A stretch of 64,000 nt of DNA from Mesorhizobium sp. (GTDB lineage: Bacteria > Pseudomonadota > Alphaproteobacteria > Rhizobiales > Rhizobiaceae). Under the pieces are notes generated by a model. The model saw nothing but the letters and a program-made list of their open reading frames with translations. It did no database searches and was not told where the DNA came from. Shown in pieces: positions 47,266 through 55,974 of the stretch. The stretch covers positions 18,570-82,569 of the forward strand of contig NZ_JANJTZ010000054.1 of assembly GCF_024710845.1 (NCBI RefSeq), given 5' to 3'. The translations under genes and the position numbers were made by a program. Every line of letters starts with the position of its first letter. The first letter of the stretch is position 1.

Positions 47266-47823
47266 TCAGGCCGCTATCGGCGCGTCCCGCGCCGCTTCCT
47301 CGAGGAAATCGAAGGCATAGGCCGAGAACGACCGCCAGCATTCGACCCGGAACGCCGTCTCGCCGGTCCGCCAGATCACCACCTCGATCTTGCCGAGGAT
47401 TGTGCGCGAGCAGGCGCCGACGGGGAAGACGGTCAGCGAAAGATCCTGCGGGCAGCCGGCGCTGAGCGTCGCCTCCGCGCCCTTGCCTTCGACTAGGATC
47501 GCCGTGTTGCGGTGGGAGATGTCGACGGCGGAATGAAGCGCCTTCACCTTCGCGCAGTCGGCGAGCGGATCGCCGCCCGCTGTGTCGATGACCAGCCACT
47601 CGTCGGGACCGAGCCAGAGGGCTGCGCGACCGCCGGACTTCGACGTGGCGGACCTCTTGGGCATCTCGGGCAGCTTCACGCCGAGCGCCTTGGACAGCGC
47701 CGCGACCGCGTCGGGTCGCGCGCGCAGCGACAGGCGCGCGGCGGGCTCGGCCGGAGTAAGCGTCACCGCCGGATTGGCCACCTTGCGGCCGGCGAGCGGA
47801 TGGATGCGCGATGCGTCAGCCAT
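47266..47823 (-). CDS. soxG: Sarcosine oxidase gamma subunit
   Basis: Small subunit of heterotetrameric sarcosine oxidase, 185 residues. It shows the expected gamma-subunit blocks RAALWLGPDEWLVI, AVDISHRNTAILVEG, LSAGCPQDLSL and FRVECWRSFSAYAFDFLEEA, a fold related to the C-terminal glycine-cleavage T-like region. Last gene of the soxBDAG operon; its start overlaps soxA by eight bases. Confidence 0.93.
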   Translation of the reverse strand: MADASRIHPLAGRKVANPAVTLTPAEPAARLSLRARPDAVAALSKALGVKLPEMPKRSATSKSGGRAALWLGPDEWLVIDTAGGDPLADCAKVKALHSAVDISHRNTAILVEGKGAEATLSAGCPQDLSLTVFPVGACSRTILGKIEVVIWRTGETAFRVECWRSFSAYAFDFLEEAARDAPIAA

Positions 47824-50809
47824 GGAGACGCTCTCCTTTTTCGTCGAAGAACACCTGTCCGACCACCTCGACCTCGATCACCTTGTCGGGCATCGGCACG
47901 TAGAGCGTCTGACCCATGCGCTCGAACCCACCCGTGACGACGCCAAGCGCGATCGAGCGGCCACAATTTTCCGACCAGTAGCTCGACGTGACGTGGCCGA
48001 GCATCTTCATCGGAATCGGCTGCTTCGGATCGGCGACGATCTGCGCGCCCTCCTCCAGCACTACCTTCGGGTCCTTGGTGCGCAGGCCGACGAGCTGCTT
48101 GCGCCCCTTGGCGACGAGGTCCGGACGTTTCAGCCCGCGGATGCCGACGAAATCGGTCTTCTTCTTGCCGACCGCCCAGTCGAGGCCCGCGTCCTGCGGC
48201 GTCACCGTTCCGTCGGTGTCCTGGCCGACGATGATGTAGCCCTTCTCGGCGCGCAGCACGTGCATCGCCTCGGTGCCGTAGGCGCAGGCGCCGTGCTTCT
48301 GGCCCTGCGCCCACACCGCGTCCCAGACGGCGGCGGCATAATCCGCCGGCACGTTGATCTCGAAGCCGCGCTCGCCGGTGAAGGACATGCGGAACAGCCG
48401 CGTCGGCACGCCGCAGATTTTTCCCTCGCGCACAGACATGTGCGGCATGGCGCCGTCCGACATGTCGATGCCCTCGACCAGCGGCGCGATGATGTCGCGG
48501 CTCTTCGGCCCCTGCACGGCGATGACGGCCCACTGCTCCGAGATCGAGGTCAGCCAGACGTCGAGATGCGGGAATTCGGTCTGGAGGTAGTCTTCCATGT
48601 GGTTCATCACGCGTGCGGCACCGCCGGTCGTCGTCGTGACGTGGAAGCGATCGGCGGCAAGCCTGCCCACCACGCCGTCGTCGTAGATGAAGCCATCCTC
48701 GCGCAGCATGATGCCGTACCGGCAGCGACCGCTCTCGAGCTTCTCCCACGGGTTGGTGTACATCAGTTCCATGAACTTCGCGGCGTCCGGTCCGACGACC
48801 TCGATCTTGCCGAGCGTCGAGGCGTCGAAGATGCCGGCGGCCTTGCGCACGGTGGCGCATTCGCGATTGACCGCCGCATGCATGTCTTCTCCGGCGCGTG
48901 GATAGTACCAGGCGCGCTTCCACTGGCCGACATCCTCGAACACGGCGCCGAGCTTTTCTTCCTGCGCGTGGAAGGGCGTGCGGCGGGTCGGATCGAACAG
49001 CCGGCCCTTGGAATGGTTGACGAGCGAGCCGAACGTCACCGGCGTGTAGGGCGCGCGGAACGTCGTCAGGCCGACCTCCGGCATCTCCTTGCCGAGCGCC
49101 TCGGCGGCGATCGCCAGGCCGTGGATGTTGGACGTCTTGCCCTGGTCGGTCGCCATGCCGTTGGTGGTGAAACGCTTGACGTGCTCGATCGAGCGCATGC
49201 CCTCGCGCACCGCAAGGCGGATGTCCTTGGCGGTGACGTCGTTCTGGAAGTCGACGAAGGCCTTGCCCGTGGTGTCCGGTCCCGCGCCCGGCGCGGCGCC
49301 AACCATGCCGCCGGCCCAGGATTCGGACGTTTCAGCCTTGACTTTGGTGCCCACGGTCTTTGCCAGGCCCGCAGCCTTCGCCGCCTTCTCGCCCGCCGCG
49401 ACCGCGTCCTTGACCGTGTCGGCCAGCGTATCGGTACCGCTACAGGCGCCGACCGAGACGCAGTCCTGCGCGTAGTCGCCCGGCAGGAAGCGGCGCGTCG
49501 CGCTGTCGAAGGCGACCTTGCCGCGCGACTGCGAGAACAGGTGCACGGAGGGCGTCCAGCCCGCCGACATCAACAGAGCGTCGACTGGAATGGTCCGCTC
49601 GGGTCCGCCCGACGTCGCGCGCACTGTCATCGACGCCACCCGAAGGTTGCCGGATGCACGCACCAGCGTGCGGCCGGACAGGATTTCGATACCCAGAGCC
49701 CTCGCCTGGTCGATCAGCGGTCCGGCCGGATTGTCGCGCAGGTCGACGATCGCGGCAATCGAGGCGCCGGCCTGTTTCAGGTCGATCGCCGCCGCATAGG
49801 CGGAGTCGCTTGCGGTGAAGACGCCGACGTTCTTTCCGACCAGCACGCCGAAATGGTTGAGATAGGTGCGCCCGGCGGACGCGAGCATAACCCCCGGCTT
49901 GTCGTTGCCGTCGAAAACCATGTGCCGTTCGATCGCGCCGGTCGCGATGATGACGCGCTTCGCCCGCACCTGCCAAAGCCGCTCGCGCGGCAGGTCGTGG
50001 CCCGGATCGGCGAGGTGGTCGCTGACACGCTCGACCAAGCCGACCATGTTCTGCGCGTAGTAGCCGAAAGCGGTGGTGCGGGTGAGCACGCGCACGTTGT
50101 CCATCGCCGCGAGCTTGACGGCGGTCGCCTGTGCCCAGTCCCAGCCGGCCGCACTGTCGATGGTCGAACCCGTCTCGAAGCGCAGCGCGCCGCCCACCGC
50201 CGGCTGCTCGTCGGCGATGATCACCCGCGCCCCGGTTTCCGCCGCCGCAAGCGCGGCCGACAGGCCCGCGGCACCGCCGCCCAGCACCAGCACGTCGCAA
50301 TGCGCGTAGCGCGAGGCGTAATGGTCCGGATCGGGCTTGTCGGGCGCAACGCCGAGGCCTGCCGAGGCTCGGATGGTAGGCTCGTAGACGCTCTTCCACG
50401 CCGCCTTCGGCCACATGAAGGTCTTGTAGTAGAAGCCGGCCGAAAACATCGGCGAAGCGATATCGTTGACCGCGCCGACATCGAAGGCGAGCGACGGCCA
50501 GCGGTTCTGCGACACGGCGGTGAGCCCGTCATAGACTTCCTGGACGGTGGCGCGGACATTGGGGGTCTTGCGCGCCGCGTCGCGATGGATGCCCACCAGC
50601 GCATTCGGCTCCTCGGCGCCCGCCGACAGCACGCCGCGCGGGCGGTGATACTTGAACGAGCGGCCCATCAGGTGCACGCCGTTGGCCAGCAGTGCCGAGG
50701 CGAGTGTATCGCCCTCCAGCGCCGCGTAGGACGCGCCGTCGAAGGAGATTTTCACGGGCTTGGCGCCCTTCAGGCGGCCGGCGGCAGTGGTGCGGAACGC
50801 GGCGGTCAT
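47816..50809 (-). CDS. soxA: Sarcosine oxidase alpha subunit
   Basis: 997-residue subunit that binds NAD and the folate acceptor, passing the methyl group of sarcosine to tetrahydrofolate as 5,10-methylene-THF. Order: N-terminal ferredoxin-like domain (VKISFDGASYAALEGDTLASALLANGVHLMGRSFKYHRPRG), a Rossmann domain with LVLGGGAAGLSAAL near residue 178, and a C-terminal aminomethyltransferase-like folate domain (AGIFDASTLGKIEVVGPDAAKFMELMYTN onward). The true start MTAAFRTTAAG overlaps the soxD stop by four bases; the 1,090-residue track ORF reads through soxD in another frame. Confidence 0.95.
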   Translation of the reverse strand: MTAAFRTTAAGRLKGAKPVKISFDGASYAALEGDTLASALLANGVHLMGRSFKYHRPRGVLSAGAEEPNALVGIHRDAARKTPNVRATVQEVYDGLTAVSQNRWPSLAFDVGAVNDIASPMFSAGFYYKTFMWPKAAWKSVYEPTIRASAGLGVAPDKPDPDHYASRYAHCDVLVLGGGAAGLSAALAAAETGARVIIADEQPAVGGALRFETGSTIDSAAGWDWAQATAVKLAAMDNVRVLTRTTAFGYYAQNMVGLVERVSDHLADPGHDLPRERLWQVRAKRVIIATGAIERHMVFDGNDKPGVMLASAGRTYLNHFGVLVGKNVGVFTASDSAYAAAIDLKQAGASIAAIVDLRDNPAGPLIDQARALGIEILSGRTLVRASGNLRVASMTVRATSGGPERTIPVDALLMSAGWTPSVHLFSQSRGKVAFDSATRRFLPGDYAQDCVSVGACSGTDTLADTVKDAVAAGEKAAKAAGLAKTVGTKVKAETSESWAGGMVGAAPGAGPDTTGKAFVDFQNDVTAKDIRLAVREGMRSIEHVKRFTTNGMATDQGKTSNIHGLAIAAEALGKEMPEVGLTTFRAPYTPVTFGSLVNHSKGRLFDPTRRTPFHAQEEKLGAVFEDVGQWKRAWYYPRAGEDMHAAVNRECATVRKAAGIFDASTLGKIEVVGPDAAKFMELMYTNPWEKLESGRCRYGIMLREDGFIYDDGVVGRLAADRFHVTTTTGGAARVMNHMEDYLQTEFPHLDVWLTSISEQWAVIAVQGPKSRDIIAPLVEGIDMSDGAMPHMSVREGKICGVPTRLFRMSFTGERGFEINVPADYAAAVWDAVWAQGQKHGACAYGTEAMHVLRAEKGYIIVGQDTDGTVTPQDAGLDWAVGKKKTDFVGIRGLKRPDLVAKGRKQLVGLRTKDPKVVLEEGAQIVADPKQPIPMKMLGHVTSSYWSENCGRSIALGVVTGGFERMGQTLYVPMPDKVIEVEVVGQVFFDEKGERLHG

Positions 50810-51102
50810 GCCTTCTCTCCTGCCTTCACTGTCGGCCTCTTCTCGCCGGCCTTGTAGGTCATCAGGAACTTGTCGGAGACGCTGTCGCGCACCGCGTTGA
50901 AGAAGCGCGCGCAGCCATGGATATGCCGCCAGCGCTCGTAGATCAGGCCCTTGGGATTGGTGCGGATGAAGAAGAACTGCGCGAACTCCTCGTCGGAGAT
51001 TTCCGCAATGTTCTCCGGCCGCGCGATATGCGCCTCGCCGGCATTGCGGAACTCGAGTTCCGGCCGGTCTTCGTCGCAATAGGGGCAATGGATCAGAAGC
51101 AT
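50806..51102 (-). CDS. soxD: Sarcosine oxidase delta subunit
   Basis: 98-residue zinc-binding subunit. The metal site begins with CPYCDEDRPELEF near the N-terminus, and HIHGCARFFNAVRDSVSDKF provides the later His/Cys region. The family block IRTNPKGLIYERWRH is intact. It is placed between soxB (10-base gap) and soxA (four-base overlap), the standard order. Confidence 0.94.
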   Translation of the reverse strand: MLLIHCPYCDEDRPELEFRNAGEAHIARPENIAEISDEEFAQFFFIRTNPKGLIYERWRHIHGCARFFNAVRDSVSDKFLMTYKAGEKRPTVKAGEKA

Positions 51103-51112
51103 GTGGTGAGCC

Positions 51113-52366
51113 TCAATGCGCCACGGCGGCGGCGGCCGCCTCGTCGATCAGTCGGCCCGAGCGGAAGCGCTCCAGCGTGAAGCCGGCATTGATCGGATGC
51201 GGATTGTCGTTGGCGATGGTATGGGCGAAGACGTGGCCCGAACCCGGCGTCGCCTTGAACCCGCCGGTGCCCCAGCCGCAGTTGACGTAGAGGCCCGGAA
51301 CCGGCGTCTTGGCCAGGATCGGCGAGCGGTCCGGCGTCACGTCGACGATGCCACCCCAGGAGCGCAGCATCTTCATGCGCGAGAACACGGGGAACATCTC
51401 GCAGATCGCGTCGAGCGTATGGGTCAGGATGTGCAGGCCGCCGGTCTGCGAATAGGAGATATACTGGTCGGTGCCGGCGCCGATCACCAGTTCGCCCTTG
51501 TCGGACTGGGAGATGTAGGCATGCACCGTGTTCGACATGACCACGCAGGGGAAGCAGGGCTTCACCGGCTCCGACACCAGCGCCTGCAGCGGATAGCTCT
51601 CGAGCGGCATGCGCACGTCGGCCATCTGCATGATGACGGAGGAATGCCCGGCCGCGACGACGCCGACCTTCTTGGCGCCGATGAAGCCGCGCGAGGTCTC
51701 CACGCCGGTGACGTGGCCGTTAGCCGAGCGACGGATGCCCTTCACCTCGCAGTTCTGGATGATATGGACGCCGCGGTCCGACGCCGCGCGCGCATAACCC
51801 CAGGCGACCGCGTCGTGGCGGGCGGTGCCGCCGCGCCGCTGCAGCGTTGCGCCGACGACGGGATAGCGGGCATCAGGCGAGATGTTCAGCGGCGGGCAAT
51901 AGGCCTTCGCCTGTTCCGGCGTCATCCACTCGTTGTCGATGCCGTTCAGCCGGTTGGCGTGGACATGGCGCTTCAGCGACTGCACGTCGTGGACGTTGTG
52001 CGCCAGCATCATGACGCCGCGCGCCGAATACATGACATTGTAGTTGAGGTCCTGGGAGAGCCCGTCCCACAGCTTCACGGCGTGGTCGTAGATGCCGGCC
52101 GATTCGTCGTAGAGATAGTTCGAGCGGATGATCGTCGTGTTTCGGCCGGTATTTCCGCCGCCGAGCCAGCCCTTTTCGAGGACCGCGATGTTGGTGATGC
52201 CGTGGTTCTTGGCGAGATAGTAGGCCGTCGCCAGCCCGTGCCCGCCGGCCCCGACGATGATGACGTCGTATTCGGCGCGCGGCTCCGGCGACGACCATTG
52301 CGCGTCCCAGCCCTTGTGGGCGCGCATGGCCTCCCGGGCGATGGCGAACACTGAGTATTTGCGCAT
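51113..52366 (-). CDS. soxB: Sarcosine oxidase beta subunit
   Basis: 417-residue catalytic subunit that oxidises sarcosine (N-methylglycine) using FAD, with covalently bound FMN passing electrons to oxygen. FAD-binding [23 protein letters not shown] with the acidic strand end NIAVLEKG; the [11 protein letters not shown] segment (His near residue 184) corresponds to where the family attaches FMN to histidine; C-terminal [16 protein letters not shown] and [20 protein letters not shown]. It is the first gene of the operon. No glyA, purU or folate genes are adjacent, unlike some sox clusters. Confidence 0.95.
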   Translation of the reverse strand: MRKYSVFAIAREAMRAHKGWDAQWSSPEPRAEYDVIIVGAGGHGLATAYYLAKNHGITNIAVLEKGWLGGGNTGRNTTIIRSNYLYDESAGIYDHAVKLWDGLSQDLNYNVMYSARGVMMLAHNVHDVQSLKRHVHANRLNGIDNEWMTPEQAKAYCPPLNISPDARYPVVGATLQRRGGTARHDAVAWGYARAASDRGVHIIQNCEVKGIRRSANGHVTGVETSRGFIGAKKVGVVAAGHSSVIMQMADVRMPLESYPLQALVSEPVKPCFPCVVMSNTVHAYISQSDKGELVIGAGTDQYISYSQTGGLHILTHTLDAICEMFPVFSRMKMLRSWGGIVDVTPDRSPILAKTPVPGLYVNCGWGTGGFKATPGSGHVFAHTIANDNPHPINAGFTLERFRSGRLIDEAAAAAVAH

Positions 52367-52548
52367 GAAACTGGCCTCTGGACGGTCTGCGGCGGCGCGT
52401 CGTTTCGCCCCGGAACGCTCAGCGTATCACTAGCGAAAAAGTGCGGGAAGCAATTGCGCTGTTTGCGACGGCGCTTGCCGTTTTGCGCCGTCGGAAAGGG
52501 AGCCGGGGTGCGACATGGAGACCGTACCACAGCAGGTCCCGCGATAGG

Positions 52549-53805
52549 TCAGGCAAACTTCCGCTGCGCGTCGAGCGCCAAACCCAACCCGACGCTGCCG
52601 AAGGCATCGCCCTCGACGACGCGCGCGCCGGGAAACAGCGCGCGGATGGCGTCGCGCAACTGGGGGATACCGGTCGAGCCGCCGGTCAGGAACAGCGTCT
52701 CGATCTGGGCCGGCTCGAGGCCAGCGTCGCGGACCGTGGCCGAGGCCGTTTCGACGACCCGGGCGGTCGCAGGCGCAATGGCCGAGTTCATCCGGTCCTG
52801 CGTCAGCGGGATGTCGACCTTTTCGCCTGCGAGCGGCAGGTGGATGGCCGTCGCCGGGCGCGTCGTCAGTTCGATCTTGGCCTGTTCGACCCGCCCCGCC
52901 AGCGCATGTCCCTGGCGGTGGCGGACGATGTCGATCATCCGCTCGACCAGATGCGGTTCGGCCGCCTCCTGGCGGATCTGGCGCAGGTCGATCATCGCCT
53001 TGTTCGAATAGAGCTGGTTGATCCGCTGCCAGGTGGCGAGATCGTTGAAATAGGAGACCGGCAGGTTGCGCTTGCCGTCCTTCGTCGGCGTGCCGTAGCC
53101 GAGCGCCCGCATGACCGTCGCGATGCTGATCAGTCGGTCGAAATCGGTGCCGCCGACATGGACGCCGGAATTGGCGAGGACGTCGCCCTTGCGGTCTGCC
53201 CGCCGCGCGCCTTCGGGTGAGACGCGCACGATCGAGAAGTCGGACGTGCCGCCGCCGATGTCGACGATCAGCGCCAGTTCCTCTCTCGACACGCTCTGCT
53301 CGTAGTCGAGCGCCGCCGCGATCGGCTCGAACTGGAACTCGATGTCGCGGAAACCCTGAGCGCGGGCCGCCAGCTCCAGTTGCGATTGGGCCGCGCGGTC
53401 GGCTTCCTCGTCGCCGTCGACGAAATGCACCGGCCGACCGAGCACGACGCGGCCGACATCTCCGCCGATAGCTTCGTCGAGCCGGCTCTTCAGGTGCTTG
53501 AGGAACAGCCCGATGATGTCGGTGAACAGCATCGAGCGCGCCTTGATCCGCGTCTTCTCGTGGATCAGCGAACTGCCGAGCACGCTCTTCAACGCGCGCA
53601 GCAGGCGGCCTTCGGAATTGAGCGTGTAATCCTCGATGGCACGGCGGCCGAAATAGGTGCGGTCGTCCTCGAAATTGAAGAACACGGCGCTCGGCAAGGT
53701 GACATGATCGCCCTCCAGCGCGACCAGGCGCGGCCGCCCGTCGCGGATGATTCCGATGGTCGAATTCGACGTGCCGAAATCGATCCCGCCGAAGCTGGTC
53801 TGCAT
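52549..53805 (-). CDS. Hsp70 family protein, YegD-like (short)
   Basis: 418-residue ATPase-fold protein with the actin/Hsp70 signatures GIDFGTSNSTIGI, LALIVDIGGGTSDFSIV and the third motif ETLFLTGGSTGIPQLRDAI. It lacks the substrate-binding and lid domains of DnaK, ending soon after the nucleotide-binding domain, as in YegD. ATG at 53805 (MQTSFGGIDFG) replaces the longer track start. Single gene. Biological role in this family is largely unknown; chaperone-like or regulatory functions are possible. Confidence 0.9.
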   Translation of the reverse strand: MQTSFGGIDFGTSNSTIGIIRDGRPRLVALEGDHVTLPSAVFFNFEDDRTYFGRRAIEDYTLNSEGRLLRALKSVLGSSLIHEKTRIKARSMLFTDIIGLFLKHLKSRLDEAIGGDVGRVVLGRPVHFVDGDEEADRAAQSQLELAARAQGFRDIEFQFEPIAAALDYEQSVSREELALIVDIGGGTSDFSIVRVSPEGARRADRKGDVLANSGVHVGGTDFDRLISIATVMRALGYGTPTKDGKRNLPVSYFNDLATWQRINQLYSNKAMIDLRQIRQEAAEPHLVERMIDIVRHRQGHALAGRVEQAKIELTTRPATAIHLPLAGEKVDIPLTQDRMNSAIAPATARVVETASATVRDAGLEPAQIETLFLTGGSTGIPQLRDAIRALFPGARVVEGDAFGSVGLGLALDAQRKFA

Positions 53806-54038
53806 GGGTTGGCTCCGATCGGATGCTGGCAAGAGCGAGGGGAGGAGCCGGATACAGGCGGCGCGAGGCAAAGTCCACCCCGAAGGACGGCCGGTTCGCA
53901 AAGGCCCTCGACAACCGCCGGTGATTCTGCTAACAGCCGCGCACTTCGCGGTGGGGAGCCCATCGCGGACGCAATTCGTTTGGCCGCAGGTGGCGCGAAC
54001 GAGGGCGTTGAATCAAGTTTCGAACCACAGGATCAAAC

Positions 54039-54290
54039 GTGCAGGTACTCGTCCGCGACAACAATGTTGACCAGGCGCTCCGCGTGCTGAAGAAGAAGAT
54101 GCAGCGCGAAGGCATCTTCCGCGAAATGAAGATGCGCGACCACTACGAGAAGCCCTCGGAGAAGCGCGTGCGCGAGAAGGCGGAAGGCGTCCGCCGCGCC
54201 CGCAAGATGGCGCGCAAGAAGCTGCAGCGCGAAGGCCTGCTGCCGCCGACGCCCAAGCCGGTGATCGCGGCGCGCCCCGCGGCGCGCTGA
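54039..54290 (+). CDS. rpsU: 30S ribosomal protein S21
   Basis: Small-subunit ribosomal protein, 83 residues, with the S21 core [43 protein letters not shown] and an Arg/Lys-rich tail extended by [14 protein letters not shown], as common in alphaproteobacteria. The start is GTG with AGGA upstream. Monocistronic, with a good hairpin terminator about 40 bases after the stop. Confidence 0.97.
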   Translation: MQVLVRDNNVDQALRVLKKKMQREGIFREMKMRDHYEKPSEKRVREKAEGVRRARKMARKKLQREGLLPPTPKPVIAARPAAR

Positions 54291-54329
54291 TCTTCGCCGC
54301 TATTTCGTCCTTTTCGGGACATAGGAACG

Positions 54330-54358
54330 TGGCGCGGCCTACACCGCGCCATTTTCGT
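54330..54358 (+). terminator. Rho-independent terminator of rpsU
   Basis: Stem TGGCGCGG (54330-54337) with CCGCGCCA (54344-54351), six-base loop, followed by TTTTCGTTT. Confidence 0.8.
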
Positions 54359-54447
54359 TTCGTCGCCCGGGGACATTTGGGCGGTCAAGCGAAAGGCCTT
54401 CCTGCAGCCCAGGGGAGCCGACGAGAGGTCGAAGGGATTCGCTTGCG

Positions 54448-55290
54448 ATGAATGAACTGCCACTCAATCGATTTCGAGCGAAGGCGGCCGCGTCCGCGCT
54501 GCTGATGGTCGCAGCGCTCGGCCTCGCCGGCTGCGAGACGACGCCGATCAGCAGCATCGCGACCGTCGAGACGGCGCAGGGCTCGACAGAGAACATCGCC
54601 TCGCTGACGGCCGTCATCGACCGCAATCCGCGCGATCCGGAAGCCTACAACGTGCGCGGCTTCGCCTATGGGCGCGGCGGCCGCTACAACGAGGCGCTCG
54701 AGGATTTCAATACCGCCATCAAGCTCAATCCCGGCTTCTACCAGGCCTATGCCAATCGCGGGCTGATCTACCGTTTCCTGGGGAAGAACGCCGAAGCGAT
54801 CGCCGACTACAACCGTTCGATCCAGCTGAATTCGAACTACGACACGGCCTATATCGGCCGCGGCGAGGTCTACCGCACCTCGGGCCGTGTCAACGAGGCC
54901 TTCAACGATTTCGAGAAGGCCATCCAGCTCGACACGACGGATCCCCGCGCCTATCACCGCCGCGGCCTGCTCTACCAGATCCGCGGCCAGCACGACTTCG
55001 CCATCGAGGACTTCTCGTCCGCCATCTCGCTCTCGTCGAGTTCGCCCGAGCCCTACAACGGCCGTGGCCTGTCCTATCTGGCGCGCGGCGACGAGGACAA
55101 CGCCTTCGCGGACTTCAACACCGCGATCAGCCTCAATGACGGCCTCGCCGAGAGCTGGGCCAACCAGGCGCTGGTCTACGAGCGGCGCGGCGACAAAGCA
55201 AAGGCCGCGAAATCCTATGCCCGCGCGGTGCAGCTCGACCCGAACTACAAGCCCGCCGTCGACGGGCTTTCGCGCACCAGGAAAGTCTGA
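54448..55290 (+). CDS. Tetratricopeptide-repeat lipoprotein (NlpI-like)
   Basis: 280-residue lipoprotein. Signal peptide with lipobox LAGC (ALLMVAALGLAGCETTP), so it is membrane-anchored through the Cys. About six TPR units follow from residue 55, each with the A-Y-N-R-G / F-N-A-I pattern (AYNVRGFAYGRGGRYNEALEDFNTAIKLNPG and so on). TPR lipoproteins of this kind act as protein-docking scaffolds in the envelope. A single-gene unit between rpsU and the DUF992 gene; partner unknown. Confidence 0.88.
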   Translation: MNELPLNRFRAKAAASALLMVAALGLAGCETTPISSIATVETAQGSTENIASLTAVIDRNPRDPEAYNVRGFAYGRGGRYNEALEDFNTAIKLNPGFYQAYANRGLIYRFLGKNAEAIADYNRSIQLNSNYDTAYIGRGEVYRTSGRVNEAFNDFEKAIQLDTTDPRAYHRRGLLYQIRGQHDFAIEDFSSAISLSSSSPEPYNGRGLSYLARGDEDNAFADFNTAISLNDGLAESWANQALVYERRGDKAKAAKSYARAVQLDPNYKPAVDGLSRTRKV

Positions 55291-55386
55291 GCCGGGAGGC
55301 TTCGGCCTCGCATGCTGCGGGAACCGTGCCCGGTACCGAGCGTTGTGCTAGATGTCGCGCAAGCGCCTTTACCCGGAGTGCTTACG

Positions 55387-55866
55387 ATGAAGAAGTTCCT
55401 GCCCGCCGTCATCGCTCTTTCAGCTCTCGCTGCTCCGGCTTCGGCGCAGACGCAAGGCGTCGAACTGGGTGTCCTCGACTGCGTCATCGAAGGTGGCACC
55501 GGCTTCATCGTCGGCTCGTCCAAGGACCTGAGCTGCACGTTCCGTCCAGCCAACACTGCCAACGCGCCGGAGACCTATTTCGGCGTGGTGCGCAAATACG
55601 GCCTCGACATCGGCACCACCGGAACCACCTTCATGCAGTGGCTGGTTCTCGCGCCGACGGCAAACATCTATGCGCCAGGCGCGCTCGCCGGTGACTACAT
55701 CGGCCCCAGCGCCGGCGCATCGGTCGGCATCGGCGCCGGCGCCAATCTCCTGGTCGGAGGCTCCGGCTCCTCGTTCACGTTGCAGCCGCTGAGCGTCGAG
55801 GCACAGACCGGACTGAACCTCGCCGTCGGCGTGAGTTCGTTCCAGCTGCGCAGCGTCGGGAACTGA
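55387..55866 (+). CDS. DUF992 domain-containing exported protein
   Basis: 159 residues from the ATG at 55387 (MKKFLPAVIALSALAAPASAQ, a clear Sec signal cleaved after AQ-like sites), with GGAG upstream. The mature part matches the DUF992 pattern: LGVLDCVIEGGTGFIVGSSKDLSCTF with two cysteines likely disulfide-bonded, then TTFMQWLVLAP, YIGPSAGASVGIGAGANLLVGGS and a C-terminal SVEAQTGLNLAVGVSSFQL. Common in Hyphomicrobiales; function not known. The longer track ORF start is not supported. Confidence 0.85.
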   Translation: MKKFLPAVIALSALAAPASAQTQGVELGVLDCVIEGGTGFIVGSSKDLSCTFRPANTANAPETYFGVVRKYGLDIGTTGTTFMQWLVLAPTANIYAPGALAGDYIGPSAGASVGIGAGANLLVGGSGSSFTLQPLSVEAQTGLNLAVGVSSFQLRSVGN

Positions 55867-55974
55867 TCGCCAGCCTGAAACGACGTCTGGCCGAAATCTT
55901 CGGTCACGCGTGGCGGTTGCGGCGATGATCGCGGCGGTGTAGCCGCTGGCGTCTCATCCTGGCGCCAGAGATCC

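Noticed and set aside
47582-50857. A 1,091-residue plus-strand ORF opposite soxA
   Set aside because: Same shadow effect; the minus-strand soxA, soxG and soxD carry all family motifs.
47816-51088. Possible SoxD-SoxA fusion protein in the track
   Set aside because: The upstream part is soxD in the wrong frame; soxD is intact in its own frame and overlaps soxA by four bases.
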